Below, piece after piece: positions 10,001 to 16,532 of a DNA stretch of 39,844 bases. Under the pieces are notes generated by a model. That model was not told where the DNA came from. It ran no database searches and saw nothing but the letters and a program-made list of their open reading frames with translations. Made by a program: the position numbers and the translations under genes. This DNA is from a virus: positions 1-39,844 of IMG/VR virus record IMGVR_UViG_3300024520_000022; one strand, given 5' to 3'. Every line of letters begins with the position of its first letter. Position 1 is the stretch's first letter.

Positions 10001-11327
10001 GCCAGTAAATGTTGTGTCGAAATTACTTCAATATAATCCTAGTATCGGGTTTTCTAAATCAGCACTAGATTTTATTAGTTCTCAGTTCCAAGGAGAAAGT
10101 AAAGCAGCTATCCAAAAGAAAAGAGATGGATATATGGCTATGGGACGTGGTATGACGGGTATGTATCTTACAGCAATGGGTGAGACATTCGCCGAAGAGG
10201 GATTAGTTTCTTCATCATTAAGTGATAGTAAAGAAGAAAGAGAATTAGCTTTTGAAGCTGGTAGACCGCCGAACCACTGGAATATTGATGCTACTATAAG
10301 ATTTATGCAGACTGGTGAATCAGGTGGGTGGCAAAAAGGTGATTTTATTGTAGATGCACGACCATTAGGACTCGCTGGTAATACTATGATCGCTGAAGCT
10401 GATCTAAAGAGATTAGAAGAATCTGGCGAAATAGAAGGTGGACTTGATAGGGAAACAGAAAAGATATTTGCATCCTTACGTAACTTAAAAGAGAACACAT
10501 TTCTTAGAGGATTTGATGATTTTATAAGTGCACTTGATGGTCAGTTTGAAGGAGAAAAATTTATAAAGAATTTTTTAAGAACACTTACTGCACCGTTTTC
10601 TCCTCAATTATTAAAGCAAACAAGTAGAGCTTCTGATCCTTTACTACGGGATAGTAAATCAGACAGCTTAGAACAAGGTCTTACTAATATGGCTAAAGAA
10701 GGATCATTTATGGGAGAGGATTTAGTACCAAGACTTAGTGTGCTCAATAGAACTATTCCAAAAACACCTGAAGGTAGAAATGCTTATGTATATGGACTCT
10801 TCGATATATTCAAAGGAAAGAGGGTACAGAATGATCCACTAGCTACTGAATTACTAAAACTTACTGAGAAATTACCTCAGTCTGAGAGAAATAGTGTTAT
10901 CCCAAATCATATTCCACAAAAATCACCTGGAAAAGAACGTCTTACAACACGAGAATACTTTGAGGTAAACCAGGCCTTTGGTGAGTTATTAAATCCACGA
11001 CTCGAGCAAATGTTTGAAAGTGATTTTTACCAAGATTCACCTGTAGACATACAAGCTGCTATGGTAAAAGATATTACTAGTAAAACTAAAAGAGAATATA
11101 ATGCTACCCGTACAGACAGAGGAATACAGAAGGAGGGAGAATCAGCTTTACAAACTAGTGAATTCTTTAATAACCTAGAAGATAGTCAGATAGGTGGTAT
11201 ACGAGCGAAGTATAGCGACCTTAAACAGAAGGGAAACTCTCATGAAGTAGCCTCTGAAAAATTATTAGACGTGTTTTCACAAAATGGTCTAACACAAAAC
11301 GACTTGGACACTTTCGAATTACAGTAA
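7011..11327 (+). CDS. Giant internal virion (ejection) protein with ADP-ribosyltransferase-like insert
   Basis: A 1438-residue protein that starts after the previous TAA. Residues 55-240 are Ala/Gly-rich and helical. Residues about 335-505 (FFTGRGKPV, DIFFTKNKDVATYYGG, LRELGFRGAI, FVVFDRNSIKT) follow the layout of the ADP-ribosyltransferase-like domains found in phage polyvalent proteins. Residues about 990-1290 (VTTPVNVVSKLLQYNP, GRPPNHW, GDFIVDARPLG, NDPLATELLKL) resemble the LPD38-type large polyvalent protein-associated domain that occurs in podoviral ejected proteins. Length and position fit the largest internal protein injected with the DNA. Domain names are by motif recall, not by search. 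A terminator follows the stop. Confidence 0.75.
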   Translation: MAQSKLLRSAIEAAISASRDKASREADIEERTTGAISPVRTKIEFSRQAQQERESEQQRNTALQDLLGVATAPIRAVGEAGKFAAETGLRTLGQGLAVPVKAALGTTQTLIQETARAERAIAETPEIFAKESQKEGVIPGNVRGSISAIANVAKRGIFDPVGTAVSAPFLAGLDLVKETPIVGKKARSIIDTVLGGVMEAGAGFTADQLNNTIPFTDFTLRDVLGEEGSKVIEEAGGEAVLGFTLFGGAKGIKVSRHVAGVLDEVVNTPEFKEAYKGAARSGDPIFASSFPGGPQLSRFVDSFVKAKREIKEKLGVLDSVFTREAEKFTNVEDFISSQQTFFTGRGKPVKDFNNVRSRDIFFTKNKDVATYYGGVVENVTEAFIDPTNFKDLSTQQKKTQFVIDNFGKDDVLKLFPKFEPPQRFIKEFKEKATEDFVKKQLEFLKDESFFGGKKQKFLLDKLRELGFRGAILGDKALGDKGTFKDTSFVVFDRNSIKTKDQLVDIFNKSREVRDASQLLDITKQNVFSRVRDVTEAPVIQGPKRESAFIKGLIDENSGSDALMAAIRENPRKTYNKANNKSVEDAVNQMGRDELFRLATDESRPIDSITTASAGRLIKEFDREGKTAISTQIIESLAGRATGAGQFIQFFSVLKNRTTKGILDQLDSEVDKRKQSGQKKARILPRDRIEIEQLHKEFLELPEGSQNAEVKARQLQSKLESAVPKTFGELYSSLIQGGILGPSSLERNVVENTLFLPVEGSSRTVAVGANEIAHKLVGAEKVNALSTGFNKTFANKAKEALKFPLQRIAEAKKQGKNFPEMVALGETMEFIFNQSPSADKFDIRTNLHPVMAGKKFYQGVKNKDITLTEASKFLMEATLGMYPKAMFAGLTGGDKPTFSFHHSRGIDEKATLLAIKETKDLPKDIRQQKFKETKDNLLGEPTSEMMEFATKEAKMGTFMQRGIVADSLNQFKKGVKKIPFVGNIAGPAVEAVVPFVTTPVNVVSKLLQYNPSIGFSKSALDFISSQFQGESKAAIQKKRDGYMAMGRGMTGMYLTAMGETFAEEGLVSSSLSDSKEERELAFEAGRPPNHWNIDATIRFMQTGESGGWQKGDFIVDARPLGLAGNTMIAEADLKRLEESGEIEGGLDRETEKIFASLRNLKENTFLRGFDDFISALDGQFEGEKFIKNFLRTLTAPFSPQLLKQTSRASDPLLRDSKSDSLEQGLTNMAKEGSFMGEDLVPRLSVLNRTIPKTPEGRNAYVYGLFDIFKGKRVQNDPLATELLKLTEKLPQSERNSVIPNHIPQKSPGKERLTTREYFEVNQAFGELLNPRLEQMFESDFYQDSPVDIQAAMVKDITSKTKREYNATRTDRGIQKEGESALQTSEFFNNLEDSQIGGIRAKYSDLKQKGNSHEVASEKLLDVFSQNGLTQNDLDTFELQ

Positions 11328-11341
11328 ATTTTGATAAACTA

Positions 11342-11381
11342 GGAGCGTAGCAACGTGGAATGCTATACTCCCTTTTTTTTT
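11342..11381 (+). terminator. Rho-independent terminator after the ejection protein gene
   Basis: Arms GGAG-CG-TAGC (11342-11351) and GCTA-TA-CTCC (11362-11371) pair as two 4-bp helices around a 2x2 internal loop. A run of eight or nine T follows (11373-11381). It lies between the ejection protein stop and the HNH start, so it would separate the virion genes from the HNH/lysis genes. Confidence 0.7.
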
Positions 11382-11383
11382 CT

Positions 11384-11875
11384 ATGCGTAAAAAGAAGTA
11401 TGGCGTTGAACATCGTGAGGCTAAGCAGGAGAAGGCTATTAGGACGGAAGGTGAGCAGGAATGCCAGGTAACTGGTAAGAAAGAATGCTTAAATGCACAC
11501 CACAACGTTCCTAAGTTTTTTAATGGACCAGATATGTCGTCTAACTACATCATGTTAGACGAGTCTTTTCATCGTTATTTACATTATATTTGTAATGTAA
11601 CAAAGAATAATTTAGTGGGGCAACGTATCATGCTCACTAATAAAATCAGTAAGCATATCCATGATGACTCAAAGGTATTAGATACATTGAGAGAAATGGA
11701 TAAGGTGGATGATAAGCTTATTCCTGAGTATATCCACAATATGATGCATGGTATGCCTGAGTCAGTACAGGAATTACTGACATTTCATTCTCTTGTTTCC
11801 TGTTTTAAGACTATACGTGATATGCGTGTAAAGATTATGCAGTTGGAGGCAAAGGGAGCTTCAGTAGTAATTTAA
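11384..11875 (+). CDS. HNH-type nuclease-like protein
   Basis: A 163-residue protein from the ATG at 11384; the in-frame ATG at 11360 lies inside the terminator and is less likely. The core is C27...C35, HH39-40, N54 and H63-H67 (CQVTGKKECLNAHHNVP, then SSNYIMLDESFH), the order of an HNH/beta-beta-alpha-metal nuclease. The flanking CxxC zinc knuckles usual in phage HNH proteins are absent. The C-terminal 90 residues are helical and unrecognised. It sits just behind a terminator and ahead of the endolysin, so it may be a separately acquired cargo or a homing nuclease. Activity is not certain. Confidence 0.65.
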   Translation: MRKKKYGVEHREAKQEKAIRTEGEQECQVTGKKECLNAHHNVPKFFNGPDMSSNYIMLDESFHRYLHYICNVTKNNLVGQRIMLTNKISKHIHDDSKVLDTLREMDKVDDKLIPEYIHNMMHGMPESVQELLTFHSLVSCFKTIRDMRVKIMQLEAKGASVVI

Positions 11876-11885
11876 CCCCTATTTT

Positions 11886-12641
11886 ATGTTGTACATCGGA
11901 GCAGGACACGGAGGTAAAAACAAGCGAGGTGTGATTGATTATGGAGCATTTGGAAATAACACGAATGAATTTCTAGAATGTTCAAAGATTGTCGAAGAAA
12001 TGTTAAATAAATATAAAGGAAGAATAAGTGTTGTGAAGCAACGTACTGATCTACGTTCTCGTATTAAATGGATCAATGATAATTTAAAATCAGATGATAC
12101 GTATTTCGAGCTTCATTTAAACGCTGCTGGATCATCACTAGCTCATGGAGCTGAAGTATTCTACAGAGCTGCTAATAATGAATACAAAGTACAGGCTACA
12201 GAATACGCTCATCTCTACACGAAGAAGATGGGACTTTGGAACAGAGGAGCTAAACCTGATACGCAGACACGATTCAAAAGACTTGGAGTAATTAGAGACG
12301 TTAAATGTAAATCATTCCTTGTTGAACTAGGTTTTATTTCTAATAAAGATGATCTTATGATTGTGAGAAGCCAGGCTGTAAACGGGCTAGCGCACATGTT
12401 AGGTCTCGAAAGATTTGAAATCCCTGAGTGGGCACAGGAGAGTGTAGAGAAGGCGAAGAAGAGTGGATTAATAACAAACTGGGATAATCCAGAAGAAATT
12501 GTAGCGGGTACAAGATTTGAGCACATGTGCAAAAAAGCTGGAATCTTTACAGGAGTGTCTGGAGACGGTATCGTTCTTTATAGAGCGGCCGTGTTATGGG
12601 ATCGCTTAGGTATACTTGATAAATTATTACAAGATGAATAG
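11886..12641 (+). CDS. Endolysin, N-acetylmuramoyl-L-alanine amidase (Amidase_3)
   Basis: A 251-residue protein that cleaves the amide bond between muramic acid and L-alanine of peptidoglycan. The Amidase_3 signature is complete: H8 in GAGHGG, E28 in TNEF, H77 in FELHLNA and catalytic E147 in FLVELGF. The catalytic domain covers about 1-180. The remaining 70 residues (EWAQESVEKAKKSGLI, then GTRFEHMCKKAG) resemble a single S-layer-homology-like wall-binding module. There is no signal peptide, so release depends on a holin. The stop overlaps the next start, which encodes a membrane protein, as expected for a lysis cassette. Confidence 0.9.
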   Translation: MLYIGAGHGGKNKRGVIDYGAFGNNTNEFLECSKIVEEMLNKYKGRISVVKQRTDLRSRIKWINDNLKSDDTYFELHLNAAGSSLAHGAEVFYRAANNEYKVQATEYAHLYTKKMGLWNRGAKPDTQTRFKRLGVIRDVKCKSFLVELGFISNKDDLMIVRSQAVNGLAHMLGLERFEIPEWAQESVEKAKKSGLITNWDNPEEIVAGTRFEHMCKKAGIFTGVSGDGIVLYRAAVLWDRLGILDKLLQDE

Positions 12642-12861
12642 AATTGATCTTCTAATGGAGAAACTGCTCAAGACACCTAAAGGAAAGAAGAGGGCACAGT
12701 CGCTTGCGATGAATGGTGCTTTGCTTCTTTATATGATTGGAGGATATTTGTTTATGGAGAAGGAGTATTTGATCGCTATCTTAGCGATAATCGTAGGGTA
12801 TGGGATGATAGAGACGAGGGAATTGTTTAAGATGTATTTTGATCTAAAGAAAAAGAAATGA
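12634..12861 (+). CDS. Small membrane protein, holin candidate
   Basis: A 75-residue protein from the ATG at 12634, which overlaps the endolysin stop (ATGAATAG). A basic N-terminus (TPKGKKRAQ) precedes two hydrophobic stretches (LLLYMIGGYLFM and LIAILAIIVGYGMI) separated by a short MEKEY turn. The C-terminus is highly charged (YFDLKKKK). Two transmembrane segments with both ends inside suit a class II holin. The function is inferred from topology and from its place directly behind the endolysin. Confidence 0.65.
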   Translation: MNRIDLLMEKLLKTPKGKKRAQSLAMNGALLLYMIGGYLFMEKEYLIAILAIIVGYGMIETRELFKMYFDLKKKK

Positions 12862-13142
12862 TTGAAGGATTAGTTCAAACATCCGTACCGTTGAATATAG
12901 CATTATTGAGCACTCAAGTGGCGGTTCTGGGTGCTCATTATTACTGGTTAAGAAAGGATAGTAAGTCACATAAAGAAAGACTAAACTCCCATGAAAAAGA
13001 AAGTGATGAGTACAAACGAGAAATAGATAGAAGAATAGACCGTATCGAAAGAGAGAACCATCAGACTGCTTTATTCGTGAAAGAAATGCATACAGATATT
13101 AAATGGATAAAGGATCGTCTACAGGATTTACCTTCTAAATAG
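12858..13142 (+). CDS. Membrane-anchored coiled-coil protein, holin or spanin-like
   Basis: A 94-residue protein overlapping the previous gene by ATGA. One hydrophobic N-terminal segment (NIALLSTQVAVLGAHYYWL, about residues 13-31) is followed by a long charged coiled coil (residues about 35-75) ending in KDRLQDLPSK. This layout occurs in i-spanins and in some phage holin-associated or antiholin proteins. No partner outer-membrane lipoprotein gene was seen nested in or after it. It is part of the lysis group. Confidence 0.6.
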   Translation: MIEGLVQTSVPLNIALLSTQVAVLGAHYYWLRKDSKSHKERLNSHEKESDEYKREIDRRIDRIERENHQTALFVKEMHTDIKWIKDRLQDLPSK

Positions 13143-13146
13143 ATCT

Positions 13147-13515
13147 ATGGAACAAGTACTTGTTATACGTGATGAATTATGCGATTTAAATACGTATATA
13201 AACGCCGAGAGAAGTAATAGGTTCTACGGTGCCACAATTAAGAAGAAATGCACTCAGTACGTTATAAACGCTATTGAGAGCAATGATAAATTAGAGCCTA
13301 TAACGGAGAAACAAGATTTCTCTTTTTGCTGGTATCAGAAGAATAAAAGAAAGGATCCTGATAATATAGCCTTTGCTTGTAAGTTTGTTTTTGATGGTTT
13401 AGTGAAGTCGGGTATTCTCCCTAATGATAACCAAGCATTTGTAGGACGAATACATCATACGATTTTAATTGATAAAGAAGATCCACGTGTCGAAGTTATT
13501 TTTTTTGCTAGCTAA
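13147..13515 (+). CDS. RusA-like Holliday junction resolvase
   Basis: A 122-residue protein, close to the usual RusA length. The RusA signature is present at about residues 72-97: KRKDPDNIAFACKFVFDGL followed by SGILPNDN, giving the conserved DPDN and ND acidic positions that bind metal and cut four-way DNA junctions. RusA proteins resolve branched replication or recombination intermediates, which would help make packageable concatemers. It is the last plus-strand gene before the convergent terminator and sits with lysis genes, not with the recombination genes on the minus strand. Confidence 0.85.
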   Translation: MEQVLVIRDELCDLNTYINAERSNRFYGATIKKKCTQYVINAIESNDKLEPITEKQDFSFCWYQKNKRKDPDNIAFACKFVFDGLVKSGILPNDNQAFVGRIHHTILIDKEDPRVEVIFFAS

Positions 13516-13589
13516 ATGGGGTGTAGCAGTGCTGCTTTGTTATGTAGTACTAGATTATTACCTGGATGTGTTGTTTCATTTTGCACAAT

Positions 13590-13620
13590 AAAAAAGGGAG
13601 GTTTTACGCTCCCGTCTTTT
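13590..13620. terminator. Bidirectional terminator between convergent operons
   Basis: The stem GGGAG (13596-13600) pairs with CTCCC (13609-13613) around an 8-base loop. Six A precede it and four T follow (13617-13620), so both strands read a hairpin followed by U-rich sequence; the minus-strand version has the stronger U run. It lies between the RusA stop (13515) and the stop of the leftward early block (13625). Confidence 0.75.
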
Positions 13621-13624
13621 GGAT

Positions 13625-13855
13625 TCAGATTTGAGTCCCAGGCAAATAGTTTATCACTTTTCCTAAAACTCTTTGGTATGGTTGCATAGCTTCCCAAGCC
13701 TTCATCCTCCACTGTTGTTCTGTTATTTGTTTGAATGCTGCTGCTACTGTTGCTGAGTGAGAACGTTTTTGATGTTCGTTCATAGCTGGCCAACGGTTTG
13801 TTAGTGCTTCACAAAGCATCTTTATATTCTCAACACGTTCCATATTACTTGGCAT
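13625..13855 (-). CDS. Hypothetical protein, last gene of early operon
   Basis: A 76-residue protein from the ATG at 13855, preceded by a strong ribosome binding site (AAGGAGGAG). A longer in-frame start at 13882 exists but would overlap the neighbour more. The sequence is helical, with W34, W58 and W63, ending in GKVINYLPGTQI. It is not recognised. Its start lies inside the end of the preceding gene, so the two are translationally coupled, and it is followed by the convergent terminator. Confidence 0.6.
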   Translation of the reverse strand: MPSNMERVENIKMLCEALTNRWPAMNEHQKRSHSATVAAAFKQITEQQWRMKAWEAMQPYQRVLGKVINYLPGTQI

Positions 13856-14147
13856 CTTCTCCTCCTTCATAAGCGATATCATTAATTTTCATAGATATAA
13901 CTTGAGCTAGAGTTTCAGCCATTGATTCGTCTTTCACCATAGCCATAGCACTTGTGACTTTACTAAGTCTAGCAGTACGTTCATGTGTTTTAAGACTCCA
14001 CCATTCTATTTGAAGATTTGTCATCAGGTCGATAGCCTTCTGATAATACTTCACGTCTTCGTGTGGTGACATTGTAATATCCTCCTTTTTGATATCGGGT
14101 TGTTCACCCATGAATAAGTAATTCATTTCGTCTATATGGTCATTCAT
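13845..14147 (-). CDS. Hypothetical protein
   Basis: A 100-residue acidic, helical protein (YYQKAIDLMTNLQIEWWSLK in the middle). The upstream sequence is purine-rich (AAGGAGGAAG). It overlaps the 30-residue membrane peptide upstream by 8 bases and the next gene by 11 bases. No known family is recognised. It resembles its downstream neighbour in length and in having a central helical W-rich stretch, but I do not claim paralogy. Confidence 0.6.
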   Translation of the reverse strand: MNDHIDEMNYLFMGEQPDIKKEDITMSPHEDVKYYQKAIDLMTNLQIEWWSLKTHERTARLSKVTSAMAMVKDESMAETLAQVISMKINDIAYEGGEDAK

Positions 14148-14232
14148 CTTCCTTTTCTTCCTCCTTTTCTAGCATCATCGTTGCAAATTCTAATCCAGCC
14201 CATCCTACAAAAAATATTAGAATCCATTCCAT
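14140..14232 (-). CDS. Small single-span membrane peptide
   Basis: A 30-residue protein. The ATG at 14232 overlaps the previous stop (TGATG) and has a GGAGG ribosome binding site six bases upstream. Residues 2-20 (EWILIFFVGWAGLEFATMM) form one hydrophobic segment, followed by an acidic/basic tail rich in Glu and Lys. The start and stop couplings on both sides support a real gene. Function unknown. Confidence 0.55.
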   Translation of the reverse strand: MEWILIFFVGWAGLEFATMMLEKEEEKEDE

Positions 14233-14435
14233 CAGCTATCCTCCAGCGCTTTATTTATTTTATCTTTTATTTCATTCCTTTTATCACCGTTTTGTATTTT
14301 ATCAGCCTTATTGAGAAGCCGATAATATATTTGATCCTTGATTATTCCATTTCTCATTTTATGTGCAGTTTCTAAACTAGTGTTTATTTTCTGCACGAGA
14401 ATATCGTCGTGAGACCAGTGGTCATAAGTAGTCAT
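14232..14435 (-). CDS. Hypothetical protein
   Basis: A 67-residue charged, helical protein with no recognised domain. The ATG lies directly after the stop of the upstream basic protein, with AAAGGA upstream as a possible ribosome binding site. Its own stop overlaps the membrane peptide start. It is part of the tightly packed end of the early operon. Confidence 0.6.
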   Translation of the reverse strand: MTTYDHWSHDDILVQKINTSLETAHKMRNGIIKDQIYYRLLNKADKIQNGDKRNEIKDKINKALEDS

Positions 14436-14615
14436 TTATCTATCCTTTCTGTTTTGTTTTAGTCTTCGGTCAGTTGATCGAAACATCTCATAATCAGCAT
14501 GTTTAGCTAAGTTATTCAATTTCTTTCGTCTGTCTTTCTTGATAGCAGCGTGTTTGTTTTGTTGAGCTACTCTCGCTTTTCTTGATACATTTTTTACATG
14601 TTCAAACCTGTTCAT
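14436..14615 (-). CDS. Small highly basic protein
   Basis: A 59-residue protein in which Lys, Arg and His make up about 40% (VKNVSRKARVAQQNKHAAIK, then DRRLKQNRKDR). The ribosome binding site AAGGAG lies eight bases before the ATG. It overlaps the deoxyribosyltransferase-fold gene by 14 bases. The charge suggests nucleic acid binding, but no motif confirms this. Confidence 0.55.
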   Translation of the reverse strand: MNRFEHVKNVSRKARVAQQNKHAAIKKDRRKKLNNLAKHADYEMFRSTDRRLKQNRKDR

Positions 14616-14958
14616 GTTTATTTCTCCTTTTTGTTAGTTCTGGCATTATTTGTCCTAGCGTAATGATAGGTATACCAAATTCTTTTGCAAAAGCTATTTC
14701 TTCCCATACACCTGTCGAAACATTCGAACAGATAACGAGATAATCACATTGTGCTACTAATGCTGTACATACTGCCATAATCCTGTGTCGATCTTCTTCG
14801 TCATTCATTCCTGTAGACTCGATGATCTTTGCGGGATTAATAAGCATGTGACCTTTCATCAGCATTAGTTCTGCTATAGCATTAAGTTCATTGATGTTTT
14901 CAATAAAATCTCCTGCTGTAGCAATTTGATGTGATAAGTAGTAAAGCTTTCTTTTCAT
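14602..14958 (-). CDS. Nucleoside 2-deoxyribosyltransferase-fold protein (DUF4406-like)
   Basis: A 118-residue protein. The N-terminus KLYYLSHQIATAGD, an alpha helix with NAIAELMLMKGHMLINPA (residues about 24-44), MAVCTALVAQCDYLVICSNV and STGVWEEIAFAKEFGIPI (residues about 80-98) follow the layout of the small deoxyribosyltransferase-like family (DUF4406/DUF1937), where the Asp of the CDxL segment and the Glu of the VWEE segment line the nucleotide site. Such proteins may cleave or sense nucleotides; the substrate here is unknown. It lies just downstream (transcriptionally) of the tRNA-like element. Confidence 0.75.
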   Translation of the reverse strand: MKRKLYYLSHQIATAGDFIENINELNAIAELMLMKGHMLINPAKIIESTGMNDEEDRHRIMAVCTALVAQCDYLVICSNVSTGVWEEIAFAKEFGIPIITLGQIMPELTKRRNKHEQV

Positions 14959-14991
14959 TTTTGTTTTTCCTTTCTTATGTCCTCAAACAGA

Positions 14992-15098
14992 GAGGTAATG
15001 ACCAAGGATTCGAACCTTGGAGATGTTTAACTGTTACCAGCCATCCCTCCTCTGGAGCCCTGGCTAATGTATTAGTCTTTCTCCGCCATCATTACCTC
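14992..15098 (-). ncRNA. tRNA-like structured RNA, non-canonical
   Basis: On the minus strand a perfect 10-bp outer helix joins 15089-15098 with 14992-15001. Right inside its 3' side is a T-arm-like hairpin: a 6-bp stem CCAAGG/CCTTGG (15002-15007 and 15015-15020) with the canonical loop TTCGAAT. Coaxial acceptor plus T-arm is a tRNA hallmark. The remaining about 65 bases form a hairpin around AGCCA/TGGCT with an inner CTCC/GGAG helix. I could not fit a 5-bp anticodon stem with a U33 loop, so no amino acid is assigned. It may be a degenerate tRNA or a tRNA mimic. Confidence 0.45.
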
Positions 15099-15121
15099 CC
15101 TATTAAAGAACACGAGCATAT

Positions 15122-15277
15122 CTACCTTACCGTACAAATTCCCTCTTTATACATACTACAAAGTTCAAGTGTTTTCATTTTCTCCTTATGTAATTGTATA
15201 CCTGTAAAAATAACAAGAATAACAAAAGTAGCTATTATTATAACCCCTAAACTAAATATTAAATCATTATCTTTCAT
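15122..15277 (-). CDS. Small single-span membrane protein
   Basis: A 51-residue protein. Residues 6-26 (LIFSLGVIIIATFVILVIFTG) are one strong transmembrane segment; the C-terminal part is short and contains two cysteines (ELCSMYKEGICTVR). The ribosome binding site is not evident. It lies between a 96-residue hypothetical gene and the tRNA-like element. Function unknown. Confidence 0.5.
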   Translation of the reverse strand: MKDNDLIFSLGVIIIATFVILVIFTGIQLHKEKMKTLELCSMYKEGICTVR

Positions 15278-15293
15278 ACAAGTAAGTTAAAAA

Positions 15294-15584
15294 TTATAAT
15301 CTCGGCGGTAACCTCATCTCCTCTTCCCTTAGTTTCTCTTGATCTTCCTTAACCCTCCTATATGCATCTTCCCACCCCTTATCATACGCTTCTTTCATCT
15401 TATCATTAAAGAGATCCTGCATTGCATCAAGAAATTCAGTTATAGCTAAAGGATTCTCTTTATTAGCTACTATCCAGGCGGATAAGTCTTTAAGTCTATC
15501 TGGTGGTGTTGCTTGCACTATGTAGTGGATATCTTTTATTGTGTCCATTGTATCATATTTATAAGGTACCTTTATATCCGTCAC
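15294..15584 (-). CDS. Hypothetical helical protein
   Basis: A 96-residue protein if the GTG at 15584 is used; an ATG at 15548 would give 84 residues and avoid most of the overlap with the preceding 46-residue gene. The C-terminal half is charged helix (DAMQDLFNDKMKEAYDKGWE), ending in MRLPPRL. No family is recognised. Confidence 0.55.
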   Translation of the reverse strand: MTDIKVPYKYDTMDTIKDIHYIVQATPPDRLKDLSAWIVANKENPLAITEFLDAMQDLFNDKMKEAYDKGWEDAYRRVKEDQEKLREEEMRLPPRL

Positions 15585-15699
15585 AATTGTTTGAAAACGT
15601 AATACTAGAACTGTTTTTAAACACTAACTTCTTACCATCTAACTCATATTCTTCAAACTCATATTCTTCAAAAACACTACTTAGTTCATCTAGTCTCAT
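15559..15699 (-). CDS. Small acidic hypothetical protein
   Basis: A 46-residue protein. Its ATG overlaps the previous stop as ATGA. Residues 9-19 contain a short direct repeat (EEYEF-EEYEL) that is also visible in the DNA as two adjacent 15-base copies. The rest is polar. Coupling to the previous gene supports translation; function unknown. Confidence 0.45.
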   Translation of the reverse strand: MRLDELSSVFEEYEFEEYELDGKKLVFKNSSSITFSNNCDGYKGTL

Positions 15700-16010
15700 A
15701 GGATTTCATTCACATCATAATTATAATCATCTATAATAATGTCTTCTTCATTATTAAAACACTGGCTACATTGTGGAGGGTTTGATGTGAGGAGTCCATC
15801 ACATACATGGTCTTCAGTTTCTTCCCTAACCTCCTCCCAGAGAGAGTTGTTTTCTATATTACATAGATTTATAAATCCATTATAATTACCTAAACTAGTC
15901 GTAATATAATAAGTTTTTTCACCTTCAAGATCTCCTGACTTTTTAGTAAGTTCTATTATGGTGCCTTTCGCGTGAAAGCATGTATCCTCCTTTAATCTGT
16001 ATTTCTTCAT
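15696..16010 (-). CDS. Hypothetical protein with C-terminal cysteine cluster
   Basis: A 104-residue protein. The N-terminus KKYRLKEDTCFHAKGTIIEL, with KTYYITTSL after it, looks like a small SH3-like beta domain. The C-terminal third has CDGLLTSNPPQCSQC, three cysteines that could form part of a metal site, then an acidic tail. It overlaps both neighbours by ATGA-type couplings. Not recognised. Confidence 0.6.
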   Translation of the reverse strand: MKKYRLKEDTCFHAKGTIIELTKKSGDLEGEKTYYITTSLGNYNGFINLCNIENNSLWEEVREETEDHVCDGLLTSNPPQCSQCFNNEEDIIIDDYNYDVNEIL

Positions 16011-16150
16011 ATCTTTCCAATAGTTAATAAAATAAGCGTAGCAAAAGTGGTACTAACAATAATTATTCGTATAGTGCTATCAGCCACTTTCTCAATTTTC
16101 TTAGTTATCGCTAGGTATTTTGTAGTATCTGAAGATTGGTTTTGCTCCAT
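16007..16150 (-). CDS. Small tail-anchored membrane protein
   Basis: A 47-residue protein with a polar N-terminus (EQNQSSDTTKYLAITKKIEK) followed by one hydrophobic segment (residues about 27-45, IRIIIVSTTFATLILLTIG). The stop overlaps the next ATG. It overlaps the upstream gene by about 50 bases in another frame, which is the main doubt. Function unknown. Confidence 0.45.
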   Translation of the reverse strand: MEQNQSSDTTKYLAITKKIEKVADSTIRIIIVSTTFATLILLTIGKI

Positions 16151-16256
16151 TCTTTAATCTCTTATTGAATGATTTTAGGTTGTAGTCTAACTTTGCATTT
16201 TCTATTGTCTCACAAGTAGCATACACCTCACTTCTGTAATTATCCCAAAGTTCCAT
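16101..16256 (-). CDS. Hypothetical small basic protein
   Basis: A 51-residue protein from the ATG at 16256 (MELWDNYRSEVYATCETIEN), chosen because it lies 13 bases after the previous stop. An in-frame ATG at 16334 gives 77 residues but overlaps the previous gene by 65 bases. The C-terminus is basic (SFNKRLKNGAKPIFRYYKIP). Not recognised. Confidence 0.45.
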   Translation of the reverse strand: MELWDNYRSEVYATCETIENAKLDYNLKSFNKRLKNGAKPIFRYYKIPSDN

Positions 16257-16269
16257 AGCTTTCTCATAA

Positions 16270-16530
16270 TCAAAATTCTGAAGAAGTCTCCTTCTTCGTT
16301 TGAATTCGCTGTTCCTGTCGTTTAGTGGTCTCATGTAGGTGGGTGTTTGTGATGTTTTTTATAGCATCGTTCACATCTTCAAGCTCCGTATAAATCAGAT
16401 CAATACCCTCATTGGTATAATTCTTCATTCGCTTCTTCTTACCCATTCTCTCATACTTCTCTATATCTTTCGAGAGTTCTAATCCACACCTATCTAAATC
16501 CTTTCTATCTAGTTGTTCTGGTTTATTCAT
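16270..16530 (-). CDS. Hypothetical helical protein
   Basis: An 86-residue protein from the ATG at 16530, which lies just after the HTH gene stop; longer in-frame starts at 16554 and 16584 overlap that gene. The sequence is charged and helical (DRKDLDRCGLELSKDIEKYE; TELEDVNDAIKNITNTHL). No family is recognised. It lies in the regulator section of the early operon. Confidence 0.5.
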   Translation of the reverse strand: MNKPEQLDRKDLDRCGLELSKDIEKYERMGKKKRMKNYTNEGIDLIYTELEDVNDAIKNITNTHLHETTKRQEQRIQTKKETSSEF

Positions 16531-16532
16531 AT

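Noticed and set aside
14931-15290. A 119-codon plus-strand reading frame
   Set aside because: It runs antisense through the tRNA-like element and a membrane protein gene of the leftward operon and has no homology-like features.
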